Positions 11,794-24,027 of a stretch of DNA of 51,843 bases are shown here, piece by piece (the first letter of the stretch is position 1; each line of letters opens with the position of its first letter). The position numbers and the translations under genes were made by a program. A model generated the notes under the pieces. That model was not told where the DNA came from. It searched no databases and worked only from the letters and a program-made list of their open reading frames with translations. The DNA is from Nymphaea colorata (taxonomy: Eukaryota > Streptophyta > Magnoliopsida > Nymphaeales > Nymphaeaceae): assembly GCF_008831285.2 (NCBI RefSeq), contig NW_022204796.1, positions 1 to 51,843 on the forward strand, given 5' to 3'.

Positions 11794-14700
11794 ATGTTGC
11801 TCGCCCTTACTCTCTGCTCATTACTCATATCGTTCTCCTCACCAGCATCCTCACCTCCAAACTGGGCCCTCACAGCAGGCATCAAGGCCGGCATTTCCAT
11901 TGTTCAACACTCTCAGAGCGGCAGGAACTGTTTAGACATTCAACGTCGATTACCCACCTTCTTTACGCCGCCAAGCACCAAGCCTTTAGTGGCCTACGGC
12001 ATCCAAAAGTATAGAGGTAGAACTTATCCAACTCAGCAATGGATTATTTGCTCCAGGAATCATTCGTCCTCACTATGACCACATCGGATTTTATGGGATT
12101 CGTTTTGGAGCTACAGGTCATCGACATCACGAACATTGTTTTGTTTGACGTGTCCTATTTCTCTGTAGATCCCAGTGCCTTTACTTATTACTATAATTGC
12201 TTCACGTAGGTCCCACTGAACTATGCCTCAGCATTGGTAATTGATATGATATTAGACCAATTTCTCGACAATGACTTCCTCACCTGTGACACACACCGAG
12301 GTGGTAGATTACACTGTTCAAAGTGCCAGCTTCCCTGTTAAATGGACCAGAAGCACCTTCAACACCTTCACTGCACCCTTCAGCAAGTACAGAATCGCTT
12401 TGTTCCTGACCAGCCTGTACATAACTGCCACGTCAACAGTCCCTGTCTCCTTCGACATCACAGCTACAGTCATCTCTAGCAGCCAATACTCCATGACGGC
12501 TACTCTTGCCTCCAATGCCACCATCACTACGCTTCAATTCACGCAGGTCTTCTTCGATTCTTCCCAATTCGTGGTGACTTCTAATAAGTACCTCTATTTC
12601 CAAGAATGGACAATCACCAATACTAACACTACCAGCTTCTTCCAGTTCAACAGTGCTCTTGCCACTAATTTCATGATGGGTTTGAAAAGTTTCTCCGCCA
12701 ATAGTGGTCAATGCATACTCGAATACCAGTGGGATTTGAAGACGGTTGGCAGTAATTATGGAGCTCAGGTCCAGGTCTCTTCTCCACCTGTCGCTGGATG
12801 TGGCCTTAGTGCTGACGTCAACACAATTCTTTTCATGATGAAGTGGAGTTGCTTAGGAGGATTTCCCTACTTCGACCTGGCATCCCAACTATGCCTCGAT
12901 ACTTGCAACCCTCGCACATATCTGAATGCCACTGATAGCACCTGCTACCCATGCCAAAACACTGCCTGCTATACCTGTGACCCAAACAATACCAATGTTT
13001 GCCTCACCTGCGATCCTAATTTGTGGTCGTTAACAATACCTGCATCTGCGATACCAGTCAGGGAATGTATTGGATATCAATGGCCAATGCTATAGTTGCA
13101 GCAATCTGCAATCATACTGTGCCTTGTGTAGCTATTCAGGAAACATATCCACTGCATACAACTCAAGCAATTTCATGTGTCTCACTTGCAATAGCACTCT
13201 CGGTTACTTCATAGATCCCAATAACCTTTGCCAGCCTTGCTCCGTCCCTAATTGCGTGACCTGTCTTGGGTATACTTCATGTTCGGTTTGTAATGGAGGG
13301 TATGGTGTCACTACATCGGAACTTGCTCCACTTGTCCCATTTCTGGCTGTCAGACCTGTATCAATATCACTGCATGCTCTGTTTGCTCCTCAGGGTATAA
13401 TAAAATCAATAATCTTTGCTATACTTGTCCGACCAGTTGCACATGCGGTGGATATACGCTGCCCAAATACCCCAACGGTGATTGCTCGACCATTTGTGGG
13501 GATGGAATCGTGATATTCCCTTACGAAGGCTGTGATGACGGTAATACGAACAATGGAGATGGCTGTTCAAGTTCTTGCAAAGTCTAGGCATACTCTTCAT
13601 GCTCAGGACAGCCCAGTCTCTGCTATTTTACCTCCACCATCACTGGATCATTGATCAATTCGCAGGTCACATCATCTCCATGCAACATCATCACTTTCAA
13701 CTTCCGAATCACGCCTGTCCTGGCGCTGCAAAGCAATCCCAACATCACCTGGTTCACTGCTATCGCATCTCAAAACACCTCCGTTCTCTATAGCCAAATA
13801 TCCTCCAGCTATTATAATGGAACCATCAGTCTCACCTACGCTTTCAATCAAAATTTGCAAGGATTAAACTTGACATTTAAAGTCAATCCGCAAACATGCA
13901 GTCTGCAACCTATTTGCATTACACGCCCACATCGACTTTTACTTTCCCTGTCATACCATCCAACAACATTCCTGCCGTCTATCTGAGCAGTAAAAGTTGT
14001 TCAGGGATCGACAGTACTCAAAAGTTTTTGCAAGCTTAGGCAGGGATCAGTTACTTTGGGTTACTTTTGTCTACTTTCTCTGGCAAGATCATCGGTTTGG
14101 AGATGTTTGGAGTGCTTCAATTGTCATATTTCTCATTATCGAACTATGACTATGTCCCTCCTGCCCTCATGGGTATCCTCCAACGCAAAGAGGTCAACGG
14201 TTTGAACATTCAGACCTCGTCAGCAACTGATGATAACATGCCATCGAGGGTGACCTCCAACGGTTACGTAGTTTCAGATTTCTTGACGAATATCAACATC
14301 ATGCTTCTCTTTACTTGCGTGATAGCTGTCACAGGACTGGTCATGTACATGGTCACCTATCTCATCAATAAGGACAGCATCGATCAGGAGAATTTGAGTG
14401 AGGCTCTTAAATCAGTAGATAATGATGTAAAAATATGCTTATTTAGAACTCATCAAGAGGATAGCAGAAAGAGGAAGAACAAACCCGTTCTCAGTTCTGG
14501 CACAGGATGTCCAAATACATCTCAAGAAGTCTTGCTCACTTTTGTGATATTCAACATGTTAACATTAGCTACTCTGCAGGAATACAGATAAAATACATCT
14601 CGTAGGTTAGCTCTTTCTCTATCATTTGCCTCCTATTGACATTACCCTCATTATCATCATCGCTGGTGCGCAGGTGGTAACGGATAAGGCTCAGTTTGGA

Positions 14701-15207
14701 GAGTATATTGATAAATTCAAAAAAGATAAAATTCAATCGAAGTATATGATCGCTACCATCATCTACAGGTTCACTCTCGGGTTCCTTCTTGCGATGATCA
14801 ATGATTGGATTGCTTCAGGCATTGTCTTCACCTTCATCTCCGCTACTTTCCTTGCGTATATTTGCTATTTTGAGCCTTTCAACGACCAGTTCCAGAATAT
14901 AAGAAGTAAGTTCATCCACTCAGTCCATGTGTTGATCCTCTTCGTCAATTATTACTACAGGATGGAAGCAAATGGAAATCCAACTGAATCCAGCCAGATC
15001 TCTGTCCCTGCCTATATCCAAATAGCTGCAGTGGCTATCAGTGTCTTTGGAAGTACGATTCTGCTTGCTTATGAATTCATAAAGAAATACATCCTGAAGA
15101 GTGCATAGCCATCAGCATAAGCGCCCCAATAGCCTCAAGAAGGATAATAAAACAAATAAAAAGTCCAAAACCACGAGACAATTAACATTCTTTAGGAATT
15201 CAATTGA
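11794..15207 (+). CDS. Secreted/membrane Cys-rich protein with DUF4215 repeat and C-terminal TM bundle
   Basis: ATG 11794 opens a signal peptide (MLLALTLCSLLISFSSPASS). The ectodomain is Ser/Thr/Asn-rich, then carries furin-like repeats of the CxxC type (CYPCQNTACYTC, CQPCSVPNCVTCLGY) from about 12900 to 13450. A DUF4215/Myxococcus-type disulfide repeat follows near 13492-13587 (EGCDDGNTNNGDGCSSSCK). The C-terminal part has several hydrophobic helices (INIMLLFTCVIAVTGLVMYM near 14300; others 14640-15090), ending in a Glu/Pro-rich tail after TAG codons. This layout is common in large ciliate surface proteins of unknown function. Frame breaks are frequent (12100-12270, 13021, 13064, 13320, 13930, 14450), so the outer limits are firmer than the internal sequence. 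TGA at 15205 ends it. Confidence 0.7.
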
Positions 15208-15325
15208 AATGATCTCATCTATAAGCTCTTATTATCCTCACCATCCCCCCAATAATAACTCTTCACTATCATTTATGGAGTTTCTTTCATTTTGATTTAT
15301 TATAACTTTAATCAAAACCAACCTA

Positions 15326-18303
15326 ATGAAAGTATGCATAGCTTTGATGTTGCTGCTGGTAGCAACTTTCGCCCATACGCATACCTTCAATTGCGTCTTC
15401 GATCATTAAAACAAAGACCTGCGAGCGCAAGCAGCCAAAAATGTGCCGGAGGTTCCCACTATCCAGCCAGGAACGCATTACAATGGCAGATTATTACTCA
15501 CACGACCCACCAGCTTCTACGGCAACATGCGCATATATCTTGATACTGCCCCTTCTCCAGCTCCACCATCATCCCCGGAGCCAATAATGCACCCACTACC
15601 ACTCGGACTAATTTAAACTTCATCCTTCAAGCTTTATACGTTGCGAAACAGTTCTACGAGACTCGTCTCCAAGCCGCCCTCCTATCTTACGTTACAATTC
15701 CAGACTATTGCGTTGATTTTGCACCCTTGAATAATGGAAGTAATATAGCAAATACATAACTTCTCATCTTTGCTCAATATCTCAGTGATGCTGGCTTAGG
15801 CTATGGAGCTACTGGGAAATCATGTGACTACGTCTTGGGGTCATTGCCTGATACTACCTTCCAAGTCGGCCGGCCTACAGTCGGCAGGATCATCTTCAAT
15901 ACTTACAATCTGGTCGATCGTGAGCCTTCCCTTACCAATCGTCTCTTCCAATCAGTCACAGCAACCACCATACACGAATTGACTCATATCATCGGCTTGA
16001 TTCCACGCTTTACTCTTCTTACTTGGACATTGACACAGCTGATGTCTACAATATGACAAATGTCCTGCTTGAGGATTCACCATTAATCCATCGAGCAGGC
16101 CTGCCACTAGTCTTCTGGCAACTCCCAATGTCTTGGCGTGGGCGAAGGCTCATTTTGGTTGCGCTACTCTGCCAGGGATGCCATTGGAGAACCAGGACGG
16201 TAGCGTTGGAGCAGGTTCTCACTGGTAGAGAGTGGCCATGTATGATGAGTTAATGACAGGAACGGCTTTGGTGCATCGAAAGGTATGTTCGGTATACTTT
16301 CGCCCTTCTCAAAGATACTGGATGGTACATCGTCGATGACAGTTTCAGCGAATCAACTAACTATGGCTATCAAAAGGGATGTTCCTTCGTGCTTGATGCC
16401 TGTTTCAGCAGTACAAGTTTCCCTTAATTTTGCCAAGACGCAGGAACGAATGTCTCATACTGCCAGACCACTTTCTTCGGAAAAGCAACATGCACGACTC
16501 AAACTGCTGCTATGTCTGACTATTGCGGCATCCATTTTCCCCATTTTAATTGCGTGGATTCTGCATCCATAGATACCGGTTATAAATCTTACACTTCTGA
16601 AGCATACTCTCCTAACTCTTTCTGTGTTCTCAGTACGCTTGGAACCATCACCATCCCTAGTACATTGCAAAGTAGATGTTATCCCTATGTCTGCCAAACG
16701 TCAAGCATCGATTTCACTATAGGTTCATACACAGTCACTTGTCTAAGCACGTAATAGGGAGCCTCTAAGACTCTCAGCGGTTTGACAGGGTCACTGACTT
16801 GCCTAATTTCGTTGATTATTGCACAAAAGCAAGAAAAACTTGCAAGAACTGGTGCAGCCAAAATGGTTTTTGCACTGCTGGTGTATGCAACTGCATGCCC
16901 ACCAATTTCGGCACTGATTGCTCCATCACCACTTGCGCTGCTGGCAATTCTATAATCCAGCTGCAGGCACATGCGGTGCCTTGTGTCCCTCTGGAACTTA
17001 CCAAAATACTCATTCCCATACTTGTTAAGCTTGCGTAGCTCCGTGCAGTTAGTGCGCAGGTACTCCTAACAACTGTGTGGGATGCATGTCCAGTAGCAAT
17101 CTCAAGTATTTCTATAATAACGTTTGCTACAGCACATGTCCAGCTGCTACATTTACTTCAGGATTCAATTGTATCGCTTGTGACCAAGCTACTTCCTTCT
17201 GCCTCACTTGCAGTGGCACTGCTTCAACCTGCACTTCTTGCACTTCTGGTCGATATCTAACTCAGGAACATGTGTCACACTTGCACTGCTCCAGTTGCCA
17301 CTACCGATCTTGTTCACAATGAATGCGTCAGCAGCTGTCCTAGTTACCTCCTTACCACAGCCTCAACCTGTGTATATTGCCAAATAACTTACTACTTTGC
17401 TGGTGTCTGTGCAGCAACTGTCAGGAGGAATGCCACATCTACCTACTATGCTGATGATACCTACCATGCCTGTATGAGATGCAGTACCAGTTGCTACACT
17501 TGCGATGGGCCTTATCCTTAAAATTGTACTGCCTGCGTCTCAACATCAGGAACTCCTTACCTTCTCTTGAAGATGTGCTGGGCTATCTGTCCTAAAGGGT
17601 TCTACGCAAATCCCACATCAGGTAAATGCTAAGTTTGCCCAGTTCAGCTTAGTTGTCAGGCTTGCAAATATAACTTAGCCAATGCGACAGCTTACTGCAC
17701 CTCTTGCATATACGGAACCTTCTTCTTTGCTGGTAATTCCACTTGTATCTCATCATGCAATACCAATCAATACAAGAATACTTGGAATAATAGCTGTAAT
17801 AACTGTGACCCTGCCTGTAATACATGCAATGGCCTTCGAGCTTCTCCTGTCTCTCATGCCCAGGCTTGAACAATCTTCTAACGAATAGCACTGGAGGATA
17901 CTGTATGGCTCTTTGTCCAACAATAGGCTACGTGGGTATTGGTTCAGTATGCCAGCCATGCGATAGTACATGCAAGACATGTAACGGAATCTCTGCATCT
18001 CTATGCTCCACATGCCAGACAAACTACTATCTTTATGGTGGATATTGCCGCTACATATGCCCAGCAGGACATACCCAGACTCTACTACTCAAACCTGTTT
18101 GCCATGCGATAATAGTTGCAGTTACTGTTCAATGGGACTGCCAAAGTTGCACTTCTTGCGTCACTGGGAAATATCTTTATAATTTTACTTGCAATGCTAC
18201 CTGTCCAGCTGATATGATGCCAAATCAATGGAACGTTTGTTATGAATTTGCCTATAAGTGGACCTTGCTTCTTTTGGCAGTGTTGGTCATCGGCCTTGCA
18301 TGA
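15326..18303 (+). CDS. Leishmanolysin-type (M8) metalloprotease with EGF-like and Cys-rich repeats
   Basis: Signal peptide from ATG 15326 (MKVCIALMLLLVATFAHTHT). The zinc motif HELTH lies at 15973-15987, in TTIHELTHIIG. Downstream is the family block AWAKAHFGC, GMPLENQDG, then SHW-TAG-R, where TAG (16226-16228) stands at the Glu of the SHWE signature, followed by DELMTG. After the catalytic domain come an EGF-like module (CSQNGFCTAGVCNC near 16850) and many CxxC furin-like repeats to about 18200. A hydrophobic C-terminus (KWTLLLLAVLVIGLA) ends right at TGA 18301, suggesting a GPI signal or a single TM anchor. M8 enzymes are surface endopeptidases. Several one-base breaks occur (near 15560, 16010, 16120, 17250). 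It sits in tandem with the other Cys-rich surface gene. Confidence 0.85.
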
Positions 18304-18374
18304 TCATGTGATCGTTTATGATTATCCTATGCCCAAAGTCAAATGTGGTTTATAAATGAATGAAGAGTTAAAAA

Positions 18375-18969
18375 TCATTGCTAATTTTGATCCACTTTTG
18401 ATATTTCATCAAGAATCTTTTTTTCACTTATTCTGGATTTAAAGGTTTCAATTTTTCCAAGAAATTTTAACGATTTTCGTTTTCTTTTCAGAATTTTAAA
18501 TGACTGTTTCATCCTGTTGGAATATATTTTTATTTCGTTTCTCCAGCGAGGGCAAATGGATGTCGGGTCTGCTCATCCTCTGGATGATGCTGTAGCTAGG
18601 CTGTTTGAATATGCTTGTTATGATTTTTTTACTTGCTTTATTCAAAATGGTCGGAATTTTTGTCCTCTTTCTCTTTGCGTTTGCTTTATGAACGCCTTAA
18701 ATATATGAATAAATACCCTATTTTTTGAGACCGTTACTGTGGGTACTGTATTCTCAAGGGCATGGTTTCAGGATTGACGCTGTATGGTATTCCAGCATCC
18801 TAAATGTAACCGAAGAGCTGTCTACATGAAACGAAGAGTACTGTATCCTATTATCTTTCTCTTTGATCTTCTTTCGCAGGCTGTTGTTGATCTTTTTGTA
18901 TTACTTCAGCTAGGATGTCAAAATGCTGAGATCTTAGTTTGGTTGTAAAAATGGTCGATGCTATATCAT
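18375..18969 (-). CDS. Lys-rich coiled-coil protein (about 195 aa)
   Basis: ATG 18969 (MIEHRPFLQPNEDLSILTSE) leads into LKEYKKINNSLRKKIKEKDN, a strong coiled coil, in a frame open to about 18755. It then appears to continue after frame changes (KNRVFIHIFKAFIKQTQRER, MKQSFKILKRKRKSLKFLGK) to TGA at 18375. The composition is basic and AT-rich. The C-terminal half is uncertain because three frames alternate. Unrecognised; boundaries are approximate. Confidence 0.5.
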
Positions 18970-19136
18970 CAATTAGTTTAAATTATATAATTAGGGAAAG
19001 GGAATGAAAATATATATGATTTTTGGTTATGAGAGCAAAGCAGGGAATTTAATCAATGGTTAAAACTTGTTTAATTTATGCTGTTTTGGTAATTTATTTA
19101 AATTTACTCTTTAACTCAGGGATGAAGGCATCGATA

Positions 19137-20699
19137 ATGACGCATCCAATAAAAATGATTGATTTCATATCGGACCTCTACAAGAATTATAAGGTCCTGA
19201 ACAAATTGGGCGAAAATAATCTCTGGATTTCCAAAGAGAAATAGTAACTATGCTCGTAGATTCAAAATAAAATGTAGACCGCCAGACCTTATCAGCATCA
19301 CGTAGAATAGGGGATTGCGGGGGTGGTCCTGGAAGTACTTGCGAAGGTCATCAGTAGAAATCCATTCAAGAATCAATTCTAACTGAATCGCAATTTGGCA
19401 ACAATCACTGAGAATATTAAAAAGGACCAGGAGGAACTGCAGAAGAAGCAGAAGATATTGGAACGGAAGGAAGAGAAGGTAAAACTTGGAAGATAGCTTG
19501 ATGAATAATATCAAACAGAAAATACAAGCACTTGAAAATTAGGCCATTCAAAAAATCACAAAAAAGGAAACATAGATGAAGAAGTCAATTACTCTACTGG
19601 TCAATCAGCTTAAAGCCAAAGAGAAACTGTGTTGGAAAGGTATGAGGAAGCGAAATCAAATGGGAAGGTATTGGCTCAAATCTAGCAGAAGGAAAAATCA
19701 TCAATGAGAAGCTAAAAATAATTTAGAAGAAATAAAAAGAGATGAAAAGCAAAGACAACGAGGTTGATTTATTGAAAAATAAGCCTAGCTTCAACAATGC
19801 AAATAAAGCATATAGAGATTAAAATAGAACCAAAGGGAAGCAACCAAAAGATACAAGAATTTAGAATTGGCTTACAAGAAGCTGAAAAACGATAAAAAAA
19901 ACCAAAATAGCCATAATCATCACACAAGATCTAAACGTTCCAAAATTACTCATCCAAAACAAAAATCAAATATAATTTGATTAGTTATAGCTATCAAGGA
20001 TCAACCAAATCTAAGGCCACAATCCATGCGAATAGCTAGCTACATATTTCGGCATATAATAAGTCAGCAACAAATTATAATCAATCAAGAAAGTATTAAC
20101 TAAGCCACAGGAAGCATCATCTCAATTGAAATAGATAAAGCAATTGCTAAAATAACCAAAACTAAAAAGTATAGAAGATGAAATATCCCATTCATCATAG
20201 GAAGAGTAGGACAGTATCAATGATGACTACATGCCTTCGTGTCTTTCTCCACACGTAGAATAAAATAGTCTTGACAGCATCCTCAAGAAGATAAGAAAAT
20301 ATCACTATAGGAAGATAAAGACAAGCTTGCCTTCATAAAATAGAACACTCTTAAAGACTAATTGACTTATGTACTAATCAAACACTCCTCACCAAGTCTG
20401 CTAAGCTCTCCTTTAAAAGATCTCGAACTGATCTAAGAAAGCTCCCACTATCTGGATATCATAGCGTACCTAGCGAATGATAAGGTGGTTTAGTTTCTGC
20501 AGAATACTATCTTTCGCATTAGACGATCCCCGACATCATTGAGACTGCCACTCTGGTGCTTTCGAGGATCAAGTTGAAGGATTTTGAACTGAAATTAAAT
20601 AATTCGTTTAAAAAGGCATTGCAAATTAGATTGAAAGTGGAAATAAGGGAAGCTTCCTATATGGAAACATACATTTCATCCTCAATTGAAGAACCATGA
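19137..20699 (+). CDS. AT-rich coiled-coil protein (about 520 aa)
   Basis: Starts near ATG 19137 (MTHPIKMIDFISDLYKNYKV) or upstream at 19056. Coding sequence is Lys/Glu/Asn-rich, with coil segments DQEELQKKQKILERKEEK and IQKITKKETEMKKSITLLVN. The middle (19700-20400) is poorly resolved because of frame changes. The last part is clear: IKLKDFELKLNNSFKKALQI ... YISSSIEEP, then TGA 20697. The coding strand is much more A-rich than neighbouring genes. No domain recognised. The 3' end runs into the convergent gene at 20682-22350. Confidence 0.55.
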
Positions 20700-22350
20700 T
20701 GTTTTTATTGTCTATTAACACGAAAATTTATGAAGATATATTATCACACACTTGTTTGAATCAATTTAAATTGTTCCTTTCACTTTGCACATACTCTTCA
20801 TAGGGTCCATTTCCACGCTCTGAAAATCTTTCTCCTTTTATTTCAACTACTTCTATTGCCTATTTTATCCATTTTCCGATTCGCCTTCATAGTTGACTTC
20901 CTTGAACTATATTTCCTTTTTCTTCAGTTGAAAATTTTTGATCTGGCCCAGGATGTGGACGATCCTTGCCACTTTTGCCTCTCTCCAGTAGATGAGAAGC
21001 AGGACTGCCGTGATGAATAGTCCGAGGATGATGAACAAAAGCCAAATATAAGTATCCTTGTGGTAGACCTTTATGCTGGATATTGAGACTTGAGAACAAG
21101 CTTGCCGAAAAAACTATGTTAATTTGGGTAGCAAGGTTGCTCCAGCATTATCTTGAACATTCCTGTTTATTAAATTAGCATTCTATCTTTTTGCCCACCA
21201 TTGTCCATTTAGTAACGGTAGATGATCTCGATCTCAGCAGCAAAACCTATCTGCTTAGAGATACTCAAAGGAAAGAACTGACTAATCGTGGAATATGAAT
21301 ATCCATTGAGAGGCTGGTTGATGATGCGCGGGTCTCTGTTGATGGGGAAGACATCGATTTTGGAGTTGGAGTGAATGATGAGGGTATTATTGATGATTTG
21401 TATCTTGATGATTTAGTCATAGCCCTTATAGTAACGAACAAGATGAATTTTTTACTGATGGTCTGTAGCTATGCCACAAAGCTTTCGGTTTCTGCGTCGA
21501 TGGCTATGAAGGTGGAGTTTTTCCATATGATAAGTGAGCCGTATTATAATTCTTCGTCAAGGTCAAAGGAAAGGTTATCGTAGTATGTAAATTTATTTTT
21601 GGGTGTTCGTTTGTAATAAAGCAGTCCTTTGGTCTTGTCGAGAAGGGTAAGCGTATTGTTCGCATAGAAGGAATCGACTATTTCAGACTGCATATCTATT
21701 TATATCTTCTAAAGAAGGATTACGTTGAGATTGACATCGATTGCATAGATTATGACTCCTTTGTTGGCTGTTATTACTACCACTAGATCTAAAATCTTTA
21801 AGCAGAGTATACATCCAGGATCTCCTAATACTTAAATACCTATTTCACCTTGAACGACGCATCTGTCAACTCAACTTCATAGACGCTTTCACAGGAGAAG
21901 ATAAAAATCTTCTATTTTCCATACTAAAACTCCATGGCTTTGCTGCAATTCCTTTCGAAATTGTATACTTGTTTATCCTTTTATTTGTGGTGCTGGTCTG
22001 CTATGGAATGGGCTATGAATTGCGTCTCATCCAAGATATAAATAGTAGCATGCTTGGAGCTATAAAGGTATTGCTTTCTTTATGAATTTTCGTAGTCGAT
22101 TTGCATGAGGTTTTCAATATCGATGTAAGGATCGTGAATGTGGCATTAGTGATACAGTTTCCCCAAAATTTATGCCTACGGTGAGCACTAAAGCAGAAAG
22201 GATTGCTTCTACTCCACTTGGTATCTCTGAGCACATCCGGCATCAGCTATTCTTCAAGCATCGGCAGTCCTTCCTCCACCTCCATGCTCACTCCAGGCAA
22301 GGCAGCATTGCGAGGGTGAGGACGTACCATTTTATTATTTTTAACTCCAT
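20682..22350 (-). CDS. Type I membrane protein with beta-propeller-like ectodomain (about 550 aa)
   Basis: ATG 22350 gives a signal peptide (MELKIIKWYVLTLAMLPCLE). The ectodomain has repeating short beta-strand patterns (VVVITANKGVIIYAIDVN, LTLLDKTKGLLYYKR, IIWKNSTFIAIDAETESFVA), as in lumenal propellers. A transmembrane helix (YIWLLFIILGLFITAVLLLI, near 21030) is followed by a basic, then Glu-rich cytoplasmic tail. TGA is at 20682, which overlaps the last codons of the convergent upstream gene. Several frame changes occur. The topology resembles ER-resident type I propeller proteins, but no family is confidently matched. Confidence 0.6.
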
Positions 22351-22390
22351 TTTAAAAAATCTGATAAATAATACTCGAATAGATATTTCA

Positions 22391-23351
22391 ATGAGGGTCA
22401 TCCACATCCAGAAATACGGCAGAAGCCCATCCTCACCACCTGCCCATTCCCACCAGGAGCACAGGCCAATTCTTGATCAGAATGAAATACGCCCCATAAA
22501 TCCTTCTGACCTCAATTTCTATACCGGTCTGTATGGATCCGCAAGGAAGGCTTCCCAGTTATGGGATTCTAGGGGTCGGGGTCATCGAATAGGCCGATAA
22601 TGAGTAGCTGGTTGGGAATAAAGTATCAGTGCTTGCCAACATGACCAACGGAACATATTCCTAATACCTTGTCTCCAACCTAAACGAACTGATCATATGG
22701 CCTTCCTCTTCCAACCTGCCATAGTAATAACTCTCCATGTTTTCAATCAACCCGCTCTCAGTGATGGGCCTTTGCGATATCGTTTCCCAGAGAGAGTCAA
22801 GCAAGATCGTCCTCAGTGCTGCAGCTTCCAACGTCAATAAGATGGTGGTCCAGTATCTCACTAAAAAGTATATGAATAAGACCATATACGGAATGAGCAG
22901 ATCCGCCCAATACGATGAGGAGTTGAAAAGGATAGGATATGATCGGCTTTTAGGATGGATTAGCTTGAAGGGTAAAGTCTGCCTTTGAGGCGGGGGATAG
23001 CAATGCTGTATTTTTGGACTGCGTTGGAGGCAATTACGCAGGCAGTGTCTTCAACATCCTGCCACGTGATTCGATAATGGTGAATTACGGTCGGCTTTCA
23101 AAGTAAAACTTAGGCTCCATTGATTTGGCTGAGCTCTACTTCAAGAACAAGTCTATCCGTGGTTTTGGCTCAATACCTACCTTAAGTCCATCACCCTCGC
23201 CCAGCTCGCCAAGGTAAGCACGAAATCATGAAAATAGCTCTATTTTCAAGCAGCCCATACGCAGGATATATCCACTCGAGCAATTCATCGAAGCCACAAG
23301 GGAATCCATCAAAAACCAATCATAGGCAAAATCCTTCTTCAACTCTTCTGA
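22391..23351 (+). CDS. MDR-family oxidoreductase (quinone reductase / trans-2-enoyl reductase type)
   Basis: ATG 22391 (MRVIHIQKYGR). Signature segments in order are INPSDLNFYTGLYG (MDR N-terminal substrate loop), GFEGVGVIEEADNEELVGNK, TYSEYLVSNLNELI and INPLSVMGLCDIV. Then come the Rossmann part AAASNVNKMVVQYL, CVGGNYAGSVFNILPRDS and KNKSIRGFWLNTYL, and the final IYPLEQFIEATRES ... GKILLQLF before TGA 23349. About 308 aa, normal for zinc-less MDR reductases such as MECR/ETR1 and related quinone reductases, which use NADPH. A 37-nt intron lies at 23214-23250; an extra G occurs near 22968. Its start is 40 bp from the divergent membrane-protein gene. Confidence 0.8.
23214..23250 (+). other. 37-nt intron in MDR oxidoreductase
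   Basis: Begins GTAAGCACG and ends TTTTCAAG. Removal joins SITLAQLAK to QPIRRIYPLEQF, restoring the conserved C-terminal MDR block. An earlier AG at 23237 would give the wrong frame. Confidence 0.7.
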
Positions 23352-23488
23352 TCATTTCCCTTTGTCTATACACATACACCTATCACATATTACTCTTCCC
23401 TTTTCCATCGATCCCCACATACAAATTATTAAACTCCACAAGCGTGATGCGGGTGTTATTTTGGAAGGTTATAAATAATTTTTATTGG

Positions 23489-23987
23489 ATGAAATCGAAG
23501 CTGGAAAATAGCATAGCCGAGCTGCACAAGCTGAAGAACCAGATCCGCGTATAATTGAACCAGATCCGTCCCAGGTATTCCCCGATGAATCACGAGAGAA
23601 GGGACAGATCTGCCAAGAAGGTCTTCGCGGATAAATACTAGCCCACCGATATCGTCCACCCCTCCGCATAGAAATCGCAGTAGAAGGCAAGGACAAGAAG
23701 AGGTACTATGACACTTCCAACATACTCTACACGGAGGCCAATCGCTCCACCTAGAAAAAACATTTCGGACAATATTACTCGGATAACGTAGTGCTCACCA
23801 ATACGATCAGAAGAAAAACCAGCTCCTATTTCAATATCAGGAAGGACAATACCACCCCATCGCCAAACAAGCTTGAAAGCACGTCGCTGATTGGCATCGG
23901 AGTCAATGATAAATCGAATATTCTCCCCTACCCGCCACTAGGACTTGCATCAGAGTGTACCGCAATAGGTAGAGCCAGGTACTGTGA
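23489..23987 (+). CDS. Small basic protein, unrecognised (about 165 aa)
   Basis: ATG 23489 (MKSKLENSIAELHKLKNQIR; an in-frame ATG at 23447 is also possible) gives a short coil. A polar region follows (NHERRDRSAKKVFADKYEPT) and, after a one-base change near 23670, VEGKDKKRYYDTSNILYTEA, TNTIRRKTSSYFNIRKDN and NDKSNILPYPPLGLASE. The most likely stop is TGA near 23985, reached by one more frame change, so the end is approximate. No family recognised; style resembles ciliate microtubule-associated linkers. Confidence 0.5.
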
Positions 23988-24027
23988 TTTATCAATTTAT
24001 AACGACTTGACATCGAATAATGAAACA

